From an uncultured Clostridia bacterium (GTDB taxonomy: Bacteria > Bacillota > Clostridia > Lachnospirales > Cellulosilyticaceae): a stretch of 64,000 nucleotides of DNA. The number at the start of each line of letters is the position of its first letter. Within the stretch, counting starts at the first letter, position 1. This document shows positions 7,982 through 17,005 of the stretch, piece by piece. The notes beneath the pieces were generated by a model. That model searched no databases. It was not told where the DNA came from and saw nothing but the letters and a program-made list of their open reading frames with translations. Position numbers and translations under genes: made by a program. The stretch is taken from contig CAKZUB010000044.1 of NCBI GenBank assembly GCA_937921505.1, positions 1 to 64,000 of the forward strand, given 5' to 3'.

Positions 7982-8508
7982 GATACATTGCCTTTTAGTT
8001 GTCTTGTAAGGTGGCTTTTAAGTTTCATAGTATCAAATGCATAAGCAATAAGTACAAAAAGTATTGCGCTGCCTATAGGCTGAAGCGCTGCCACTGGTAT
8101 GCCTATAAGTGGTGCAATAAAGTTACCAAATATAAACCCTTCTGCTATCGCATAGCCTATAAGTCCAGTAATTCCCGCTAAAACAGTACCTACTATATTA
8201 CGTGTGCTAATAAATTTGCCAGTCTTTGAGGTAAAGAAGGGTACTAATAATGGTTTGATAATCATCGTTGGTAGAATCCATAGGGCTGCACCTGGTGTCA
8301 TAAAGTCTGCAAGCCCTGCTCCTATAGCTCCACTAATCATAGCATAGGGCATAGGTAAAATACATGCTGCGAGGTAAATCGCCGCATCGCCTATATGAAT
8401 AATACGGTTATTAATACCTGTTGGAATATTCATACGTGTTGCAACAAAGATAAGTGCTGCAAATAGTGCTGTCATAACCATAAGTCTTGTTTTTTCAGAT
8501 TGTTTCAT
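7978..8508 (-). CDS. ECF transporter S-component, probably for vitamin B6
   Basis: 176 residues, about six membrane segments, no signal peptide. The start (TALFAALIFVATRMNIP) and the internal IHIGDAAIYLAACILP resemble ECF-family S-components, which bind a vitamin and use a shared EcfA/EcfT energising module encoded elsewhere. The substrate is inferred from coupling with pyridoxal kinase: start and stop codons overlap on both sides (TAATG at 8508, ATGA at 7978). Confidence 0.8.
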   Translation of the reverse strand: MKQSEKTRLMVMTALFAALIFVATRMNIPTGINNRIIHIGDAAIYLAACILPMPYAMISGAIGAGLADFMTPGAALWILPTMIIKPLLVPFFTSKTGKFISTRNIVGTVLAGITGLIGYAIAEGFIFGNFIAPLIGIPVAALQPIGSAILFVLIAYAFDTMKLKSHLTRQLKGNVS

Positions 8509-9338
8509 TATACATTCAGCTCCTTTAAAAATATTTCATACATAATGCCCTCATTGGTATCTAAATCATATTGTGAAGTATAGTCTATGGCTCTTGCAAT
8601 AAAATCAGTGGCTATTTGAACACTTTCTTCTAGTGCGTAGCCTTCTGTAAGATAGCCACATACTATAGAAGCAAATATATCTCCTGTACCGCTGTAAGAT
8701 ATGTTGTTATAAGATGTACTCACTTCAAAATAGGTATCTTTTTTAAAATCCATGCCTATGTTATATAAATATCCTGGCTGATCCGCTTTTACAACTCCGG
8801 TTATGATAATCCGAGAAGGACCAAGCTCCGAGAGCGTCTTGCCATACTCTAGCAGTTTCTTCTTATTAATACCCTCTTTCGCCATGTCATATCCGCTTAA
8901 GAGTGTAAACTCAGTAAAATTAGGGGTAATCACATCTGCATAACGAATAAGTTCTTTCATATATTTAGGATAATCTTCTGGATAAATAGCATATAGCTTG
9001 CCATTATCCCCCATAACAGGATCAATCATTACCAATGTGTTATCTGTTTTAAACTGCTTGATAAAGTCAGTAAGTAATTCAATTTGTTGATCGGAACCTA
9101 AAAAACCAGAATAAATAGCATCAAAAGTATAGCCGATCTCTTTCCAATGTGAATAATAGTCTTTGATATACTGTGTAAAATCTAAAAACGAAAAGCTCTT
9201 AAATCCTGTCTGATTAGATAAAATAGCTGTAGGTAGTGGACAGGGTTGTTTTTTCAAAACAGCTAAAATAGAAATCGCTACATTGAGCGAACATCTTCCT
9301 ATTCCTGATAAATCATGAATGACAGCAACCTTTTTCAT
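8508..9338 (-). CDS. pdxY: Pyridoxal/pyridoxamine kinase
   Basis: 276 residues of the PfkB-like ribokinase fold. It phosphorylates B6 vitamers to feed pyridoxal phosphate salvage. Visible signatures are the N-terminal VIHDLSGIGRCSL, VMIDPVMGDNGKLY (phosphate/Mg region), TPNFTEFTLLSG and YSGTGDIFAS, with the catalytic Asp in GTGD. It is the first gene of a three-gene coupled operon. Two MocR-type palindromes lie upstream (9374-9389 and 9479-9494). Whether it is orthologous to PdxY or PdxK proper is not decidable here. Confidence 0.9.
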   Translation of the reverse strand: MKKVAVIHDLSGIGRCSLNVAISILAVLKKQPCPLPTAILSNQTGFKSFSFLDFTQYIKDYYSHWKEIGYTFDAIYSGFLGSDQQIELLTDFIKQFKTDNTLVMIDPVMGDNGKLYAIYPEDYPKYMKELIRYADVITPNFTEFTLLSGYDMAKEGINKKKLLEYGKTLSELGPSRIIITGVVKADQPGYLYNIGMDFKKDTYFEVSTSYNNISYSGTGDIFASIVCGYLTEGYALEESVQIATDFIARAIDYTSQYDLDTNEGIMYEIFLKELNV

Positions 9339-9373
9339 ATTTTCTCCTCTTAATACTACGATAAGATCATCGT

Positions 9374-9389
9374 ATTGTACCGAAACAAT
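9374..9389. promoter_or_regulatory. Candidate PdxR/MocR operator, site 1
   Basis: ATTGTACCGAAACAAT, a near-palindrome 35 bases upstream of the pyridoxal kinase start. It matches site 2 (9479-9494) at 14 of 16 positions and the site upstream of the MocR-type gene at 39360-39375 at 13 of 16. Confidence 0.65.
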
Positions 9390-9478
9390 TTCCTTTTGTA
9401 ATATATTTTCTGGTCTTATTTTTACATAATAAATATTTTAAGTCAACATTTTAAGAAGTTTAAAATCAAAAATTTAAT

Positions 9479-9494
9479 ATTGTACCGTTACAAT
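9479..9494. promoter_or_regulatory. Candidate PdxR/MocR operator, site 2
   Basis: ATTGTACCGTTACAAT, almost perfectly palindromic (ATTGTA..../TACAAT). It lies between the divergent pyridoxal kinase and 5'-nucleotidase genes, so it could act on either promoter. Confidence 0.65.
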
Positions 9495-9614
9495 ACTAAA
9501 AGTGATTTATAATATCTTTAATTTAATTGAATTATTTTTAGATTAGTTATTTTTTTATTATAGTTTTAATGTATAATTAATTTGTACTATATTATAAAAT
9601 TTAGGAGGTATTAC

Positions 9615-11378
9615 ATGTTTAAGAAAAAATCACTTGTTTCATTCATCGCATTACTCTTAATGACCGTACTTTTACTACCCGCACAGTTGATGGCTGCCGA
9701 GACGACGCCAAAGACTATCACCATTGTTTACACTAATGATACACACTCACGTGTTGAGGCCAATCCTGGTATAGGCTTTGCTAAGATTGCTGCTAAAATT
9801 AATGATCTTAGAACTGCAAATGGTAAAGAAAATGTTCTTGTTTTAGATTCTGGTGATACACTTCACGGTCTTCCTATTGCTACAGTAAGCAAGGGTGCCG
9901 GTATCGTAGAAATTCTAAATGCTATCGGCTATGATGCCATGACTCCTGGTAATCATGATTTCAACTATGGTCAAGAACGTCTTATAGAGCTTAGCCAGAA
10001 AATGAGTTTTCCTCTTCTTTCTGCTAATTTAAAAAAAGCAGATGGCACAACTCTTTTTGCACCTTATACTATTAAAGAAATGAATGGACTTAAAATAGGT
10101 ATCTTTGGTCTAGCTACACCTGAAACTACTTATAAAACGCATCCTAAGAATGTAGCGGGGCTTACCTTTGAAGATCCAAGTAAGGTCGCAAAAGCTATGG
10201 TGGATGAGCTTCAAGGTAAAACTGATATTATTATTGCCTTAGCCCACTTAGGCCTTGATGAATCTAGTACATATACGAGTGAGAAAGTCGCTCAAGAAGT
10301 AACAGGCATCGATCTTATCATCGATGGTCATAGTCACACGACTCTTCCTGAAGGTAAACAAGTAAAAGATACTCTTATCGTACAAGCTGGTGAATACGGC
10401 AATTCTATTGGTATTGTAACAGTAGATATTGCTGCAAATAAAAAAGTAAGCTTTTCTCCAAGTCTTTATACAAAAGATGATGCTGCTGAAGCTTCTCCTG
10501 ATGAAACTCTAACTGCTCTTATTAGTGAATTAAAGATGAAGTTTGATGCGCTAACAGGTGAAAAAATTGGTTCTACACCTGTTAAGCTTGAAGGTGCCAG
10601 AGATTTTGTTAGAACTGGCGAAACAAATATGGGTAATCTTATTGTAAATGCTATGTTACAAGTAACGGGTGCAGATGTCGCTCTTACTAATGGTGGTGGT
10701 ATCCGCGCTTCTATCGAAGCGGGCGATATTACAAAGAAAGATATTATTACTGTTCTTCCATTTGGTAACTACATCGCTACTATTGATGTTACTGGACAAG
10801 AAATTGTTGACGCTCTTGAAGTAGGCGTTGCTGGGTATCCAGAAGCCGCTGGTTCTTTCCCTCATATTGGTGGTATGAGCTTTAAACTCGATGCTTCTAA
10901 AGCATCTGGCAGTCGCGTATCAGGTGTTAAAATTAGCAATAAAGCACTAGACTTATCTGCTACTTACTCTTTAGCAACTAATGATTTCATTGCTGCTGGT
11001 GGAGATGGTTATGTTATGTTTAAGGATAACCAGATTACAGGAGAATATCCAGGTCTAGATGAAGCTGTTATAAGTTACATTAACGCTTTTGGTGTTAAAA
11101 ATATTGATGTAATAGGAAAAGTAACTGTTATCACTGAATCACCTAAAGCGGAAATCAAAGAGGTTACACCTGTTACTGATACTAAAAAACCTACTACCAG
11201 TGATATTGTTGCAGAAACTAAACCTGTTTTTGTAGAATATATTGTTCAATACGGCGATACACTTGCCAAACTAGCAAAAAGTGCAGGTACTACTTATCAA
11301 GAACTTGCTAAACTTAATAACATTATTAATCCACATGCAATCTTTGTTGGCAACACTCTTTTAATCCCAGCCAACTAA
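9615..11378 (+). CDS. Secreted 5'-nucleotidase / cyclic phosphodiesterase with C-terminal LysM
   Basis: 587 residues from the ATG at 9615 (AGGAGG ten bases upstream). An N-terminal signal peptide (KKKSLVSFIALLLMTVLLLPAQLMAAE) is followed by a calcineurin-like metallophosphatase domain (TNDTHSR, DSGDTLHG, GNHDFNYG, GHSHTTLP; residues ~45-290) and the 5'-nucleotidase C-terminal domain (~320-500, GGGIRAS, AAGGDGY). A linker leads to one LysM (YIVQYGDTLAKLAK...NTLLIPAN), which should bind peptidoglycan. It probably hydrolyses extracellular nucleotides at the cell wall. A large hairpin repeat follows. Confidence 0.93.
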   Translation: MFKKKSLVSFIALLLMTVLLLPAQLMAAETTPKTITIVYTNDTHSRVEANPGIGFAKIAAKINDLRTANGKENVLVLDSGDTLHGLPIATVSKGAGIVEILNAIGYDAMTPGNHDFNYGQERLIELSQKMSFPLLSANLKKADGTTLFAPYTIKEMNGLKIGIFGLATPETTYKTHPKNVAGLTFEDPSKVAKAMVDELQGKTDIIIALAHLGLDESSTYTSEKVAQEVTGIDLIIDGHSHTTLPEGKQVKDTLIVQAGEYGNSIGIVTVDIAANKKVSFSPSLYTKDDAAEASPDETLTALISELKMKFDALTGEKIGSTPVKLEGARDFVRTGETNMGNLIVNAMLQVTGADVALTNGGGIRASIEAGDITKKDIITVLPFGNYIATIDVTGQEIVDALEVGVAGYPEAAGSFPHIGGMSFKLDASKASGSRVSGVKISNKALDLSATYSLATNDFIAAGGDGYVMFKDNQITGEYPGLDEAVISYINAFGVKNIDVIGKVTVITESPKAEIKEVTPVTDTKKPTTSDIVAETKPVFVEYIVQYGDTLAKLAKSAGTTYQELAKLNNIINPHAIFVGNTLLIPAN

Positions 11379-11386
11379 TAAAAGAA

Positions 11387-11443
11387 GGGGACGGTTCTCC
11401 AATCTTGCTGTTTTTCAAACAGCAAGATTGGAGAACCGTCCCC
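11387..11443. repeat. Perfect 27-bp hairpin repeat of the GGGGACGGTTCTC type
   Basis: Bases 11387-11413 and 11417-11443 are perfect inverted arms around a TTC loop; the arms begin GGGGACGGTTCTCC. Motifs of this kind recur as dispersed REP-like palindromes in many bacteria, often near REP-associated tyrosine (Y1) transposases. Here it sits between convergent genes and could also end transcription. No transposase is adjacent. Confidence 0.8.
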
Positions 11444-11447
11444 GGTT

Positions 11448-12356
11448 TTACGCTCTTGTTAAGATATACTTTTCGGCTTGGTACACGCTGATGGCACCGT
11501 CCGCAGCTGCAGTAATAATCTGTCTTAATTCTTTTTGTCGTATATCACCCGCTGCAAATACTCCGTTTATACTCGTCTCGCAGCTTTCACCTGCTACGAT
11601 ATAGCCTTGTTCATTAAGTTCTACAAGATCCTTAACAAGGCCGGTAGCTGGTATGCTTCCAACAGCAACAAAAAGTCCTTGAATATCTATATCGGTTGCT
11701 TCATTTGTATTTATATTTGTTATTTCTACACCTGTCAAAGTCTGCTCTGAATAAAGTTTAGTCACTTTGCTATCCCAAATGACTTCTACATTGGAAGCTA
11801 GAACTCTTTGTTGAAGTATCTGCGCCGCTCTTAGCTGATCTCTTCTATGAATGAGATAAACTTTTTTGGCAAGCCTTGAGAGATAGAGTGCATCTTCTAC
11901 TGCTGTATCTCCGCCTCCAATGACTGCAACTTCTTTATCTCTAAAAAAGCCTCCATCACAAATGGCACAGTAGGATACACCGCGGCCCCAGAGTTCTTGT
12001 TCTTTTTCTACACCTAGTTGTCTTGGCTTCGCCCCCATTGCTAAAATAATAGTTTTGGTTTCATAGACGCCAGTCGTTGTAATTACTTTTTTTATAGGAT
12101 AATCAACTTCAAGTCCTATAACTTCTTCAAAAGCCATTTTCGTTCCAAACTTAACTGCGTGCTCATACATCACACCGGAGAGCTCTGGACCCGTTGTCTC
12201 TAATATGCCAGGATAATTTTCAACTTCATTGGTATTCATCATTTGTCCACCTTGAAATTGTCTTTCAAGGACAAGTGTATCTAACTGCGCTCTTCCAGCG
12301 TACATAGCAGCGCTTAATCCAGCTGGACCTCCGCCTATTATAATAATATCTTTCAT
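11448..12356 (-). CDS. trxB: Thioredoxin reductase
   Basis: 302 residues, the standard low-molecular-weight TrxB size. FAD-binding GGGPAGLSAA at residues 8-17, redox pair Cys130-Ala-Ile-Cys133, NAD(P)H-binding VIGGGDTAVEDA and the C-terminal FAAGDIRQKELRQI. It reduces thioredoxin. It lies 17 bases downstream of the thiol peroxidase gene in the same direction, so the two probably form a peroxide-defence operon. Confidence 0.95.
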   Translation of the reverse strand: MKDIIIIGGGPAGLSAAMYAGRAQLDTLVLERQFQGGQMMNTNEVENYPGILETTGPELSGVMYEHAVKFGTKMAFEEVIGLEVDYPIKKVITTTGVYETKTIILAMGAKPRQLGVEKEQELWGRGVSYCAICDGGFFRDKEVAVIGGGDTAVEDALYLSRLAKKVYLIHRRDQLRAAQILQQRVLASNVEVIWDSKVTKLYSEQTLTGVEITNINTNEATDIDIQGLFVAVGSIPATGLVKDLVELNEQGYIVAGESCETSINGVFAAGDIRQKELRQIITAAADGAISVYQAEKYILTRA

Positions 12357-12373
12357 ATAGCCACCTCTAATTG

Positions 12374-12862
12374 TTATATACTAACTGCTTGTAATACTTT
12401 GTCATAATCAGGTTCTTGTGTAACTTCTTCACAATATTCTACATAGGTAATCTTATTATCTTCGTCTATTACAAATACAGCTCTTGTTAGGAGTCCTAAT
12501 TCTTGAATATACGTGCCGTAATTCTGACCAAAGCTTCTGTCTTTATAATCCGACACCGTCTTAACTGCTTCAATACCAGCATTGCCACACCATCTCTTTT
12601 GAGCGAAAGGCAAATCCATAGATATGACATAAATACTTACATCTTTTATTCTAGTTGCGTCTTTATTAAATCTTCTAACTTCACGGTCACATACAGCAGT
12701 GTCTAGAGAGGGAACACTCACAAATACTCTTTTTCCACTTGTATCTTCCAAAGTTAAAGGACGCAAGTTATTATCAGATACTAAAAAGTCAGGAGCTACA
12801 TCTCCCACTTCTAGTGTATTCCCTTCTAGTGTATTTGGGTTCCCTTTAAATGTAATATTCAT
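12374..12862 (-). CDS. tpx: Thiol peroxidase
   Basis: 162 residues of the Tpx subfamily of peroxiredoxins. The peroxidatic Cys58 is in PSLDTAVCDREVR and the resolving Cys92 in RWCGNAG. It reduces hydroperoxides with electrons from thioredoxin, which agrees with trxB immediately downstream. The start at 12862 has a reasonable ribosome site (AGGAGTGG). Confidence 0.95.
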   Translation of the reverse strand: MNITFKGNPNTLEGNTLEVGDVAPDFLVSDNNLRPLTLEDTSGKRVFVSVPSLDTAVCDREVRRFNKDATRIKDVSIYVISMDLPFAQKRWCGNAGIEAVKTVSDYKDRSFGQNYGTYIQELGLLTRAVFVIDEDNKITYVEYCEEVTQEPDYDKVLQAVSI

Positions 12863-13089
12863 GATTCTCCACTCCTATTCTTCTAATTTTTAAACCTTAT
12901 GCTATTTTTTGTTTTTTATTTATTTTTTATGCTTCTAAAAGTTATTTACCACCTTAGCCAAAATAGGTTTTGTGCAATTATATTTTACCACATTTAAATC
13001 ATCAATTCAATAAGCAAATTGCTTATTTATACCATTCTATTTGTGAGGCTTATTAATCTTTCACAAAAAAGCGGTTGACTATTTTGACC

Positions 13090-13287
13090 TTATGGACCTG
13101 GGAGACCCAACTGTACAACCTCGAATGAATTAAAGATCATACACGGCAGGGCAATCTGAATAATAAAGTCGATATAACTTTGGCGGTTCTTACTGTTAAT
13201 AATATTCCTCTTATTTGCATAAACACCGACCAGAAGGTAAATGAACAAGATTGCCTGTATATTGATCATAGAATAAAAATTTTGCAT
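13090..13287 (-). pseudogene. AEC-family permease, N-terminal fragment
   Basis: 65 residues whose first ~58 match the start of AEC (auxin efflux carrier-type) permeases: a hydrophobic helix (ILFIYLLVGVYANKR), then IDFIIQIALPCMIFNSF. The protein then stops, whereas AEC permeases have about 310 residues and 10 helices. No continuing frame is seen in the next 200 bases. It lies next to cdaR and glycerate kinase genes, where an organic-acid transporter would fit, so it may be a lost partner. Confidence 0.65.
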
Positions 13288-13423
13288 AAAGGAACTCCTT
13301 TGATTAGAATTACAAGCTTATAATTAAATTAGATCTCATTATAAGCCAATTATTTATAATCAGCAACTGACAAAAAAAGGTTGTATGGTTATAATAAAAA
13401 TATCATGAATAAAAGGAGATCCT

Positions 13424-14581
13424 ATGCTGCTGCAAAATGATACTTGCCAAAAAATAATTGATAGATTTATAAATATCTTAGATACACCTATTAATATTAT
13501 GGACTTAGCGGGAAAAATTATTGCTTCTACAAATAAAAGCAGGGTTGGTACCTTCCATCAAGGCGCACATTTATGTGTATTAAGTAAAAATGAGCTTACT
13601 ATTACTAAAAACAATCAGTCACTTTATAAAGGGTGCGAACCTGGGATTAATTTACCGATTTACTATAATAATGAGGTTATAGGTGTCGTAGGAATAACTG
13701 GAAACCCTGAAGAAATAAAAGATTATACGCTCCTTGTTAAGGAATTGGTCGAACTTATAGTGGTGGAAAATGAACAGAGGAGGTCCCTCGCATTAAAAGA
13801 AGAAACAAAACTTTCTTTTTTTACCCAGCTTTTTAATGAGTCTACACCTATCCAAGAAGAGATTTTGCAAAGCAGAGCCTATATTGTAGGTTTTAATTCT
13901 AAGGGTTCTAAAAGGGTAGTATTTTTAGAAATAAGGATATTGGCACAAGACCTAAACAACGAAGGAAACTCTCTCGAAAAACAAAGGCTAAGAACTAAAT
14001 TAAAATCATATCTTAAAACCAAACTTCAAATGAATGAAAGTGTCATAGACTTATACGAAGATGAGCTCATTCTTATAATAAATGATACTTCATCGCTTTA
14101 TTCTTTTTTAGATAGTATTAAAAAAGAACTTGAGCAGCATTATCCCATAGCACTTAGGTTTTATATAAGTGAAGTATGCACTCATCTAAAGGATTATGCT
14201 AAAAGCTACAAAAAGACTAAACTATTAATAGCATTGTATAAGCATAAAGATCTTCACAAAAATATATTATCGGTGATTGATTATAAATTAGAGCTTATGT
14301 TAAATAGTTTAGATCAAGATGAAAAAGCGTACTACCTAGATACATTCAATGCTCTTTTTGGAGAAAGTCCTAAAGATCAAAGCTACTATGACTTATTAGA
14401 AACGATAAAAGTTTATTTCGAAAGTAATATGAATGGGCTAGATACTGCCACTCGTCTAAACTTGCATCGTAATACTGTCCGCTATAGGATTAATAAGTTT
14501 AAAGACTTATATCAGATAGATGTAACTAGGCCTTATGTGTGTATGAAAGTCTACTTAGCCATAAAATTGTTTTTAGAATAA
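13424..14581 (+). CDS. cdaR: CdaR-family sugar diacid regulator
   Basis: 385 residues. The N-terminal ~130 residues form the sugar-diacid recognition domain (NIMDLAGKIIASTNKSRVG, then LPIYYNNEVIGVVGITG), and the C-terminus has the PucR/CdaR helix-turn-helix (TATRLNLHRNTVRYRINKF). In E. coli CdaR activates glucarate, galactarate and glycerate use. Glycerate kinase lies 161 bases downstream in the same direction, its likely target. Ribosome site AAAAGGAG precedes the ATG. Confidence 0.9.
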   Translation: MLLQNDTCQKIIDRFINILDTPINIMDLAGKIIASTNKSRVGTFHQGAHLCVLSKNELTITKNNQSLYKGCEPGINLPIYYNNEVIGVVGITGNPEEIKDYTLLVKELVELIVVENEQRRSLALKEETKLSFFTQLFNESTPIQEEILQSRAYIVGFNSKGSKRVVFLEIRILAQDLNNEGNSLEKQRLRTKLKSYLKTKLQMNESVIDLYEDELILIINDTSSLYSFLDSIKKELEQHYPIALRFYISEVCTHLKDYAKSYKKTKLLIALYKHKDLHKNILSVIDYKLELMLNSLDQDEKAYYLDTFNALFGESPKDQSYYDLLETIKVYFESNMNGLDTATRLNLHRNTVRYRINKFKDLYQIDVTRPYVCMKVYLAIKLFLE

Positions 14582-14742
14582 TGGCTTATTTAGAGTTGTG
14601 CCTAGCGAACAAAAACGTTTCATTTTAGAGTCTGTGGATTGTACGTGGTACACATTGTAAAAAGTACACCTCAAATCTATAATAAAAGTATTATAAAGAT
14701 CGTCAAATTAGTATTTAAAAAATTATAGATCGAGGTGAAGCT

Positions 14743-15894
14743 ATGCAAATTATTATCGCACCAGATTCTTTCAAAGGAAGTGTTAGTGCAATCGAAGCTG
14801 CAAACAGTATTGAAAGAGGTATCAAAAAAGTCTTCAAAGACGCTGTGACGATTAAAATCCCCATAGCAGATGGCGGCGAAGGAACAGTAGATGCTATCAT
14901 TATGGGATCACAAGGAACTTATAAAGAGGCTCCTGTCACAGGCCCTCTTGGCGAAAAACTTAGTGCCCAATACGGGATTTTGCCAGATGGTAGTGCCGTT
15001 ATAGAGATGGCGGCAGCATCAGGTATCACATTGGTACCAAAAGAAAAGCTCAATCCTATGGAGGCTACAACCTACGGCACAGGAGAACTTGTTAAAGCCG
15101 CATTAGATTCAGGTGCAAAAAAAATTATTATGGGTATTGGCGGAAGTGCAACCAACGATGGCGGTATGGGATTTGCCCAAGCTTTAGGGGTTGTATTTAA
15201 AGATCAACAAGGGAATGTATTAGGCCTTGGAGCTAAACACCTGAAAACTATCTCTATGATAGATGTGACAGACCTGGATAAAAGATTACAGGAAGTCGAA
15301 TTTGTTGTTGCATGTGATGTAACCAATACACTGTGCGGTGATCAAGGCGCCTCCGCTGTTTATGGTCCTCAAAAGGGAGCTACGCCTGAATTAGTACACG
15401 AACTAGACGATGCTTTAAGACACTATGCTGCTATTATCAAAGATCAGTTAAGTAAAGACATCTTAGAAGTTCCAGGTACCGGAGCCGCTGGTGGCTTAGG
15501 TGCGGGGCTTTTGGTCTTTTGTAAAGCATCTTTAAAGTCAGGGATTAAAACAGTTTTAGAAGCTGTAAATATAGAACAACACTTAAAAGATACAAACATC
15601 ATTATTACAGGAGAAGGCAAAATAGATGGCCAATCGATTTATGGCAAAGTTCCTGTAGGTATTGCAGAAGTTGCAAAACCTTACGATATACCAGTTATTG
15701 CGATAGTAGGAAGTATCGGAGAAGGTGCTTCTAAGGTGTATGACTATGGCATTACTTCTATAATGAGTATTTTAGATAATCCTATGTCTTTAGAAAAAGC
15801 TATAAGTGATGGTAAATCACTGCTTGAAGACAGTGCTGAAAGAATGATGCGTATGCTAAAGGCAGGTATGTCTATTTCTGATACTTCAAAATAG
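14743..15894 (+). CDS. garK: Glycerate 2-kinase
   Basis: 383 residues of the GarK/GlxK family, which phosphorylates D-glycerate from sugar-acid breakdown. Features: IIAPDSFKGSVSA at the start, PIADGGEGTVDA, GIGGSATNDGGMGFAQALG (residues ~128-146) and TGEGKIDGQSIYGKVP near residue 290. The length is normal. It follows cdaR, and a terminator lies after it. Confidence 0.93.
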   Translation: MQIIIAPDSFKGSVSAIEAANSIERGIKKVFKDAVTIKIPIADGGEGTVDAIIMGSQGTYKEAPVTGPLGEKLSAQYGILPDGSAVIEMAAASGITLVPKEKLNPMEATTYGTGELVKAALDSGAKKIIMGIGGSATNDGGMGFAQALGVVFKDQQGNVLGLGAKHLKTISMIDVTDLDKRLQEVEFVVACDVTNTLCGDQGASAVYGPQKGATPELVHELDDALRHYAAIIKDQLSKDILEVPGTGAAGGLGAGLLVFCKASLKSGIKTVLEAVNIEQHLKDTNIIITGEGKIDGQSIYGKVPVGIAEVAKPYDIPVIAIVGSIGEGASKVYDYGITSIMSILDNPMSLEKAISDGKSLLEDSAERMMRMLKAGMSISDTSK

Positions 15895-15942
15895 ACCAAT
15901 ATTCTTGTCCATCTTTATTATTAATCTTTAATTAATTAAAAA

Positions 15943-15980
15943 GCTGATATTTTAGCATTTTAATACTAAATATCAGCCTT
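15943..15980 (+). terminator. Intrinsic terminator after glycerate kinase
   Basis: GCTGATATTTTAG (15943-15955) pairs with CTAAATATCAGC (15966-15977) and is followed by TTTT. Confidence 0.75.
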
Positions 15981-16115
15981 TTAACTATATTCCTTACTAT
16001 AACTTTTCTTCAACTCGCTCCTATTTATGATAATTCATCAAGCAATGCCTCGCACCGCATAGCAAGTGTGGACGGTCCTTGCTTGCTCTTTTAGCATAGG
16101 CTTCATTTATCTACT

Positions 16116-16949
16116 CTATTTTTCTACTACAATACAAATTGTTTTAGATTCTTTAGAATAGGGTTTACCTGTTACATCTGAATATATGTCAATCTTATTA
16201 AACCCTGCCCTCTTAACTTCTGCAATGATAGTATCCTTCGTATATCCTTTAAACCAATTTCTAATGATATCAACTTTTCCATCCTTATCAATTATTGTAT
16301 ATTGATCTAATCTCACATCTTCTTCATAAATAAAATGAGATTCTAAACATATATGTTTTTCTGGCTTCCAAAAGGAACTTTCCTCACTTATATACCATGT
16401 ATTATCTTCTTTTTTATCTTCATATTCCTTTAAGCTAAAAACATCAAAGATAAACTTACCTCCTGGCTTTAAAGAGTCATAAATTTTCTTTAATAAAGCT
16501 TCTCGGTTGTTATCTGATAAAACTGCAAAGTCACAATATATTAATATCACTAATTCAAACTCATTTTTATACTTAATTTCTAAGTAATCTTTGTAAATAT
16601 AGTTTATATCATGGTTCCTTTGACTTGCTTTCTCCTTGGCATATCCAATGGATCTTTTGGAAAAATCAATACCGGTAATCTGATAGCCCTTTTTATATAA
16701 CCTCTCAGCATACAAACCAGGCCCACAACCCAAATCCAGGAGATTTTTATGAGTTGCTGATGGTATAATTTCGGCAATCCACTCTACTGATTTATCTATA
16801 AAGTCATGACACCTACTGGCTGCTTCCCAGCTGGGATTTAAGTGAGCTTCCAGCATGCCCTTAGAAATATGTTCATCATCCCAAAATTCACTTGTGCTTG
16901 GTGCATATAAATCTGGTTTCTTTAAGTATTTGAATAATTCTTTTAACAT
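16116..16949 (-). CDS. Class I SAM-dependent methyltransferase
   Basis: 277 residues with the Rossmann methyltransferase motifs: LLDLGCGPGLYAERL (motif I), QITGIDFSKRSI (acidic residue at the end of strand 2), and LVILIYCDFAVLSDNNREALLKKIYDSLKPGGKFIFDVF (motifs II-III). The substrate is not recognisable. It is 56 bases downstream of a nucleotidyltransferase-like gene, and both are behind an attenuator-like leader. Confidence 0.85.
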   Translation of the reverse strand: MLKELFKYLKKPDLYAPSTSEFWDDEHISKGMLEAHLNPSWEAASRCHDFIDKSVEWIAEIIPSATHKNLLDLGCGPGLYAERLYKKGYQITGIDFSKRSIGYAKEKASQRNHDINYIYKDYLEIKYKNEFELVILIYCDFAVLSDNNREALLKKIYDSLKPGGKFIFDVFSLKEYEDKKEDNTWYISEESSFWKPEKHICLESHFIYEEDVRLDQYTIIDKDGKVDIIRNWFKGYTKDTIIAEVKRAGFNKIDIYSDVTGKPYSKESKTICIVVEK

Positions 16950-17005
16950 AGTTTTTTCCTCTTCCCTTTTATAATATAATAGTTTTTATTTTTAAAATTA
17001 TATAG

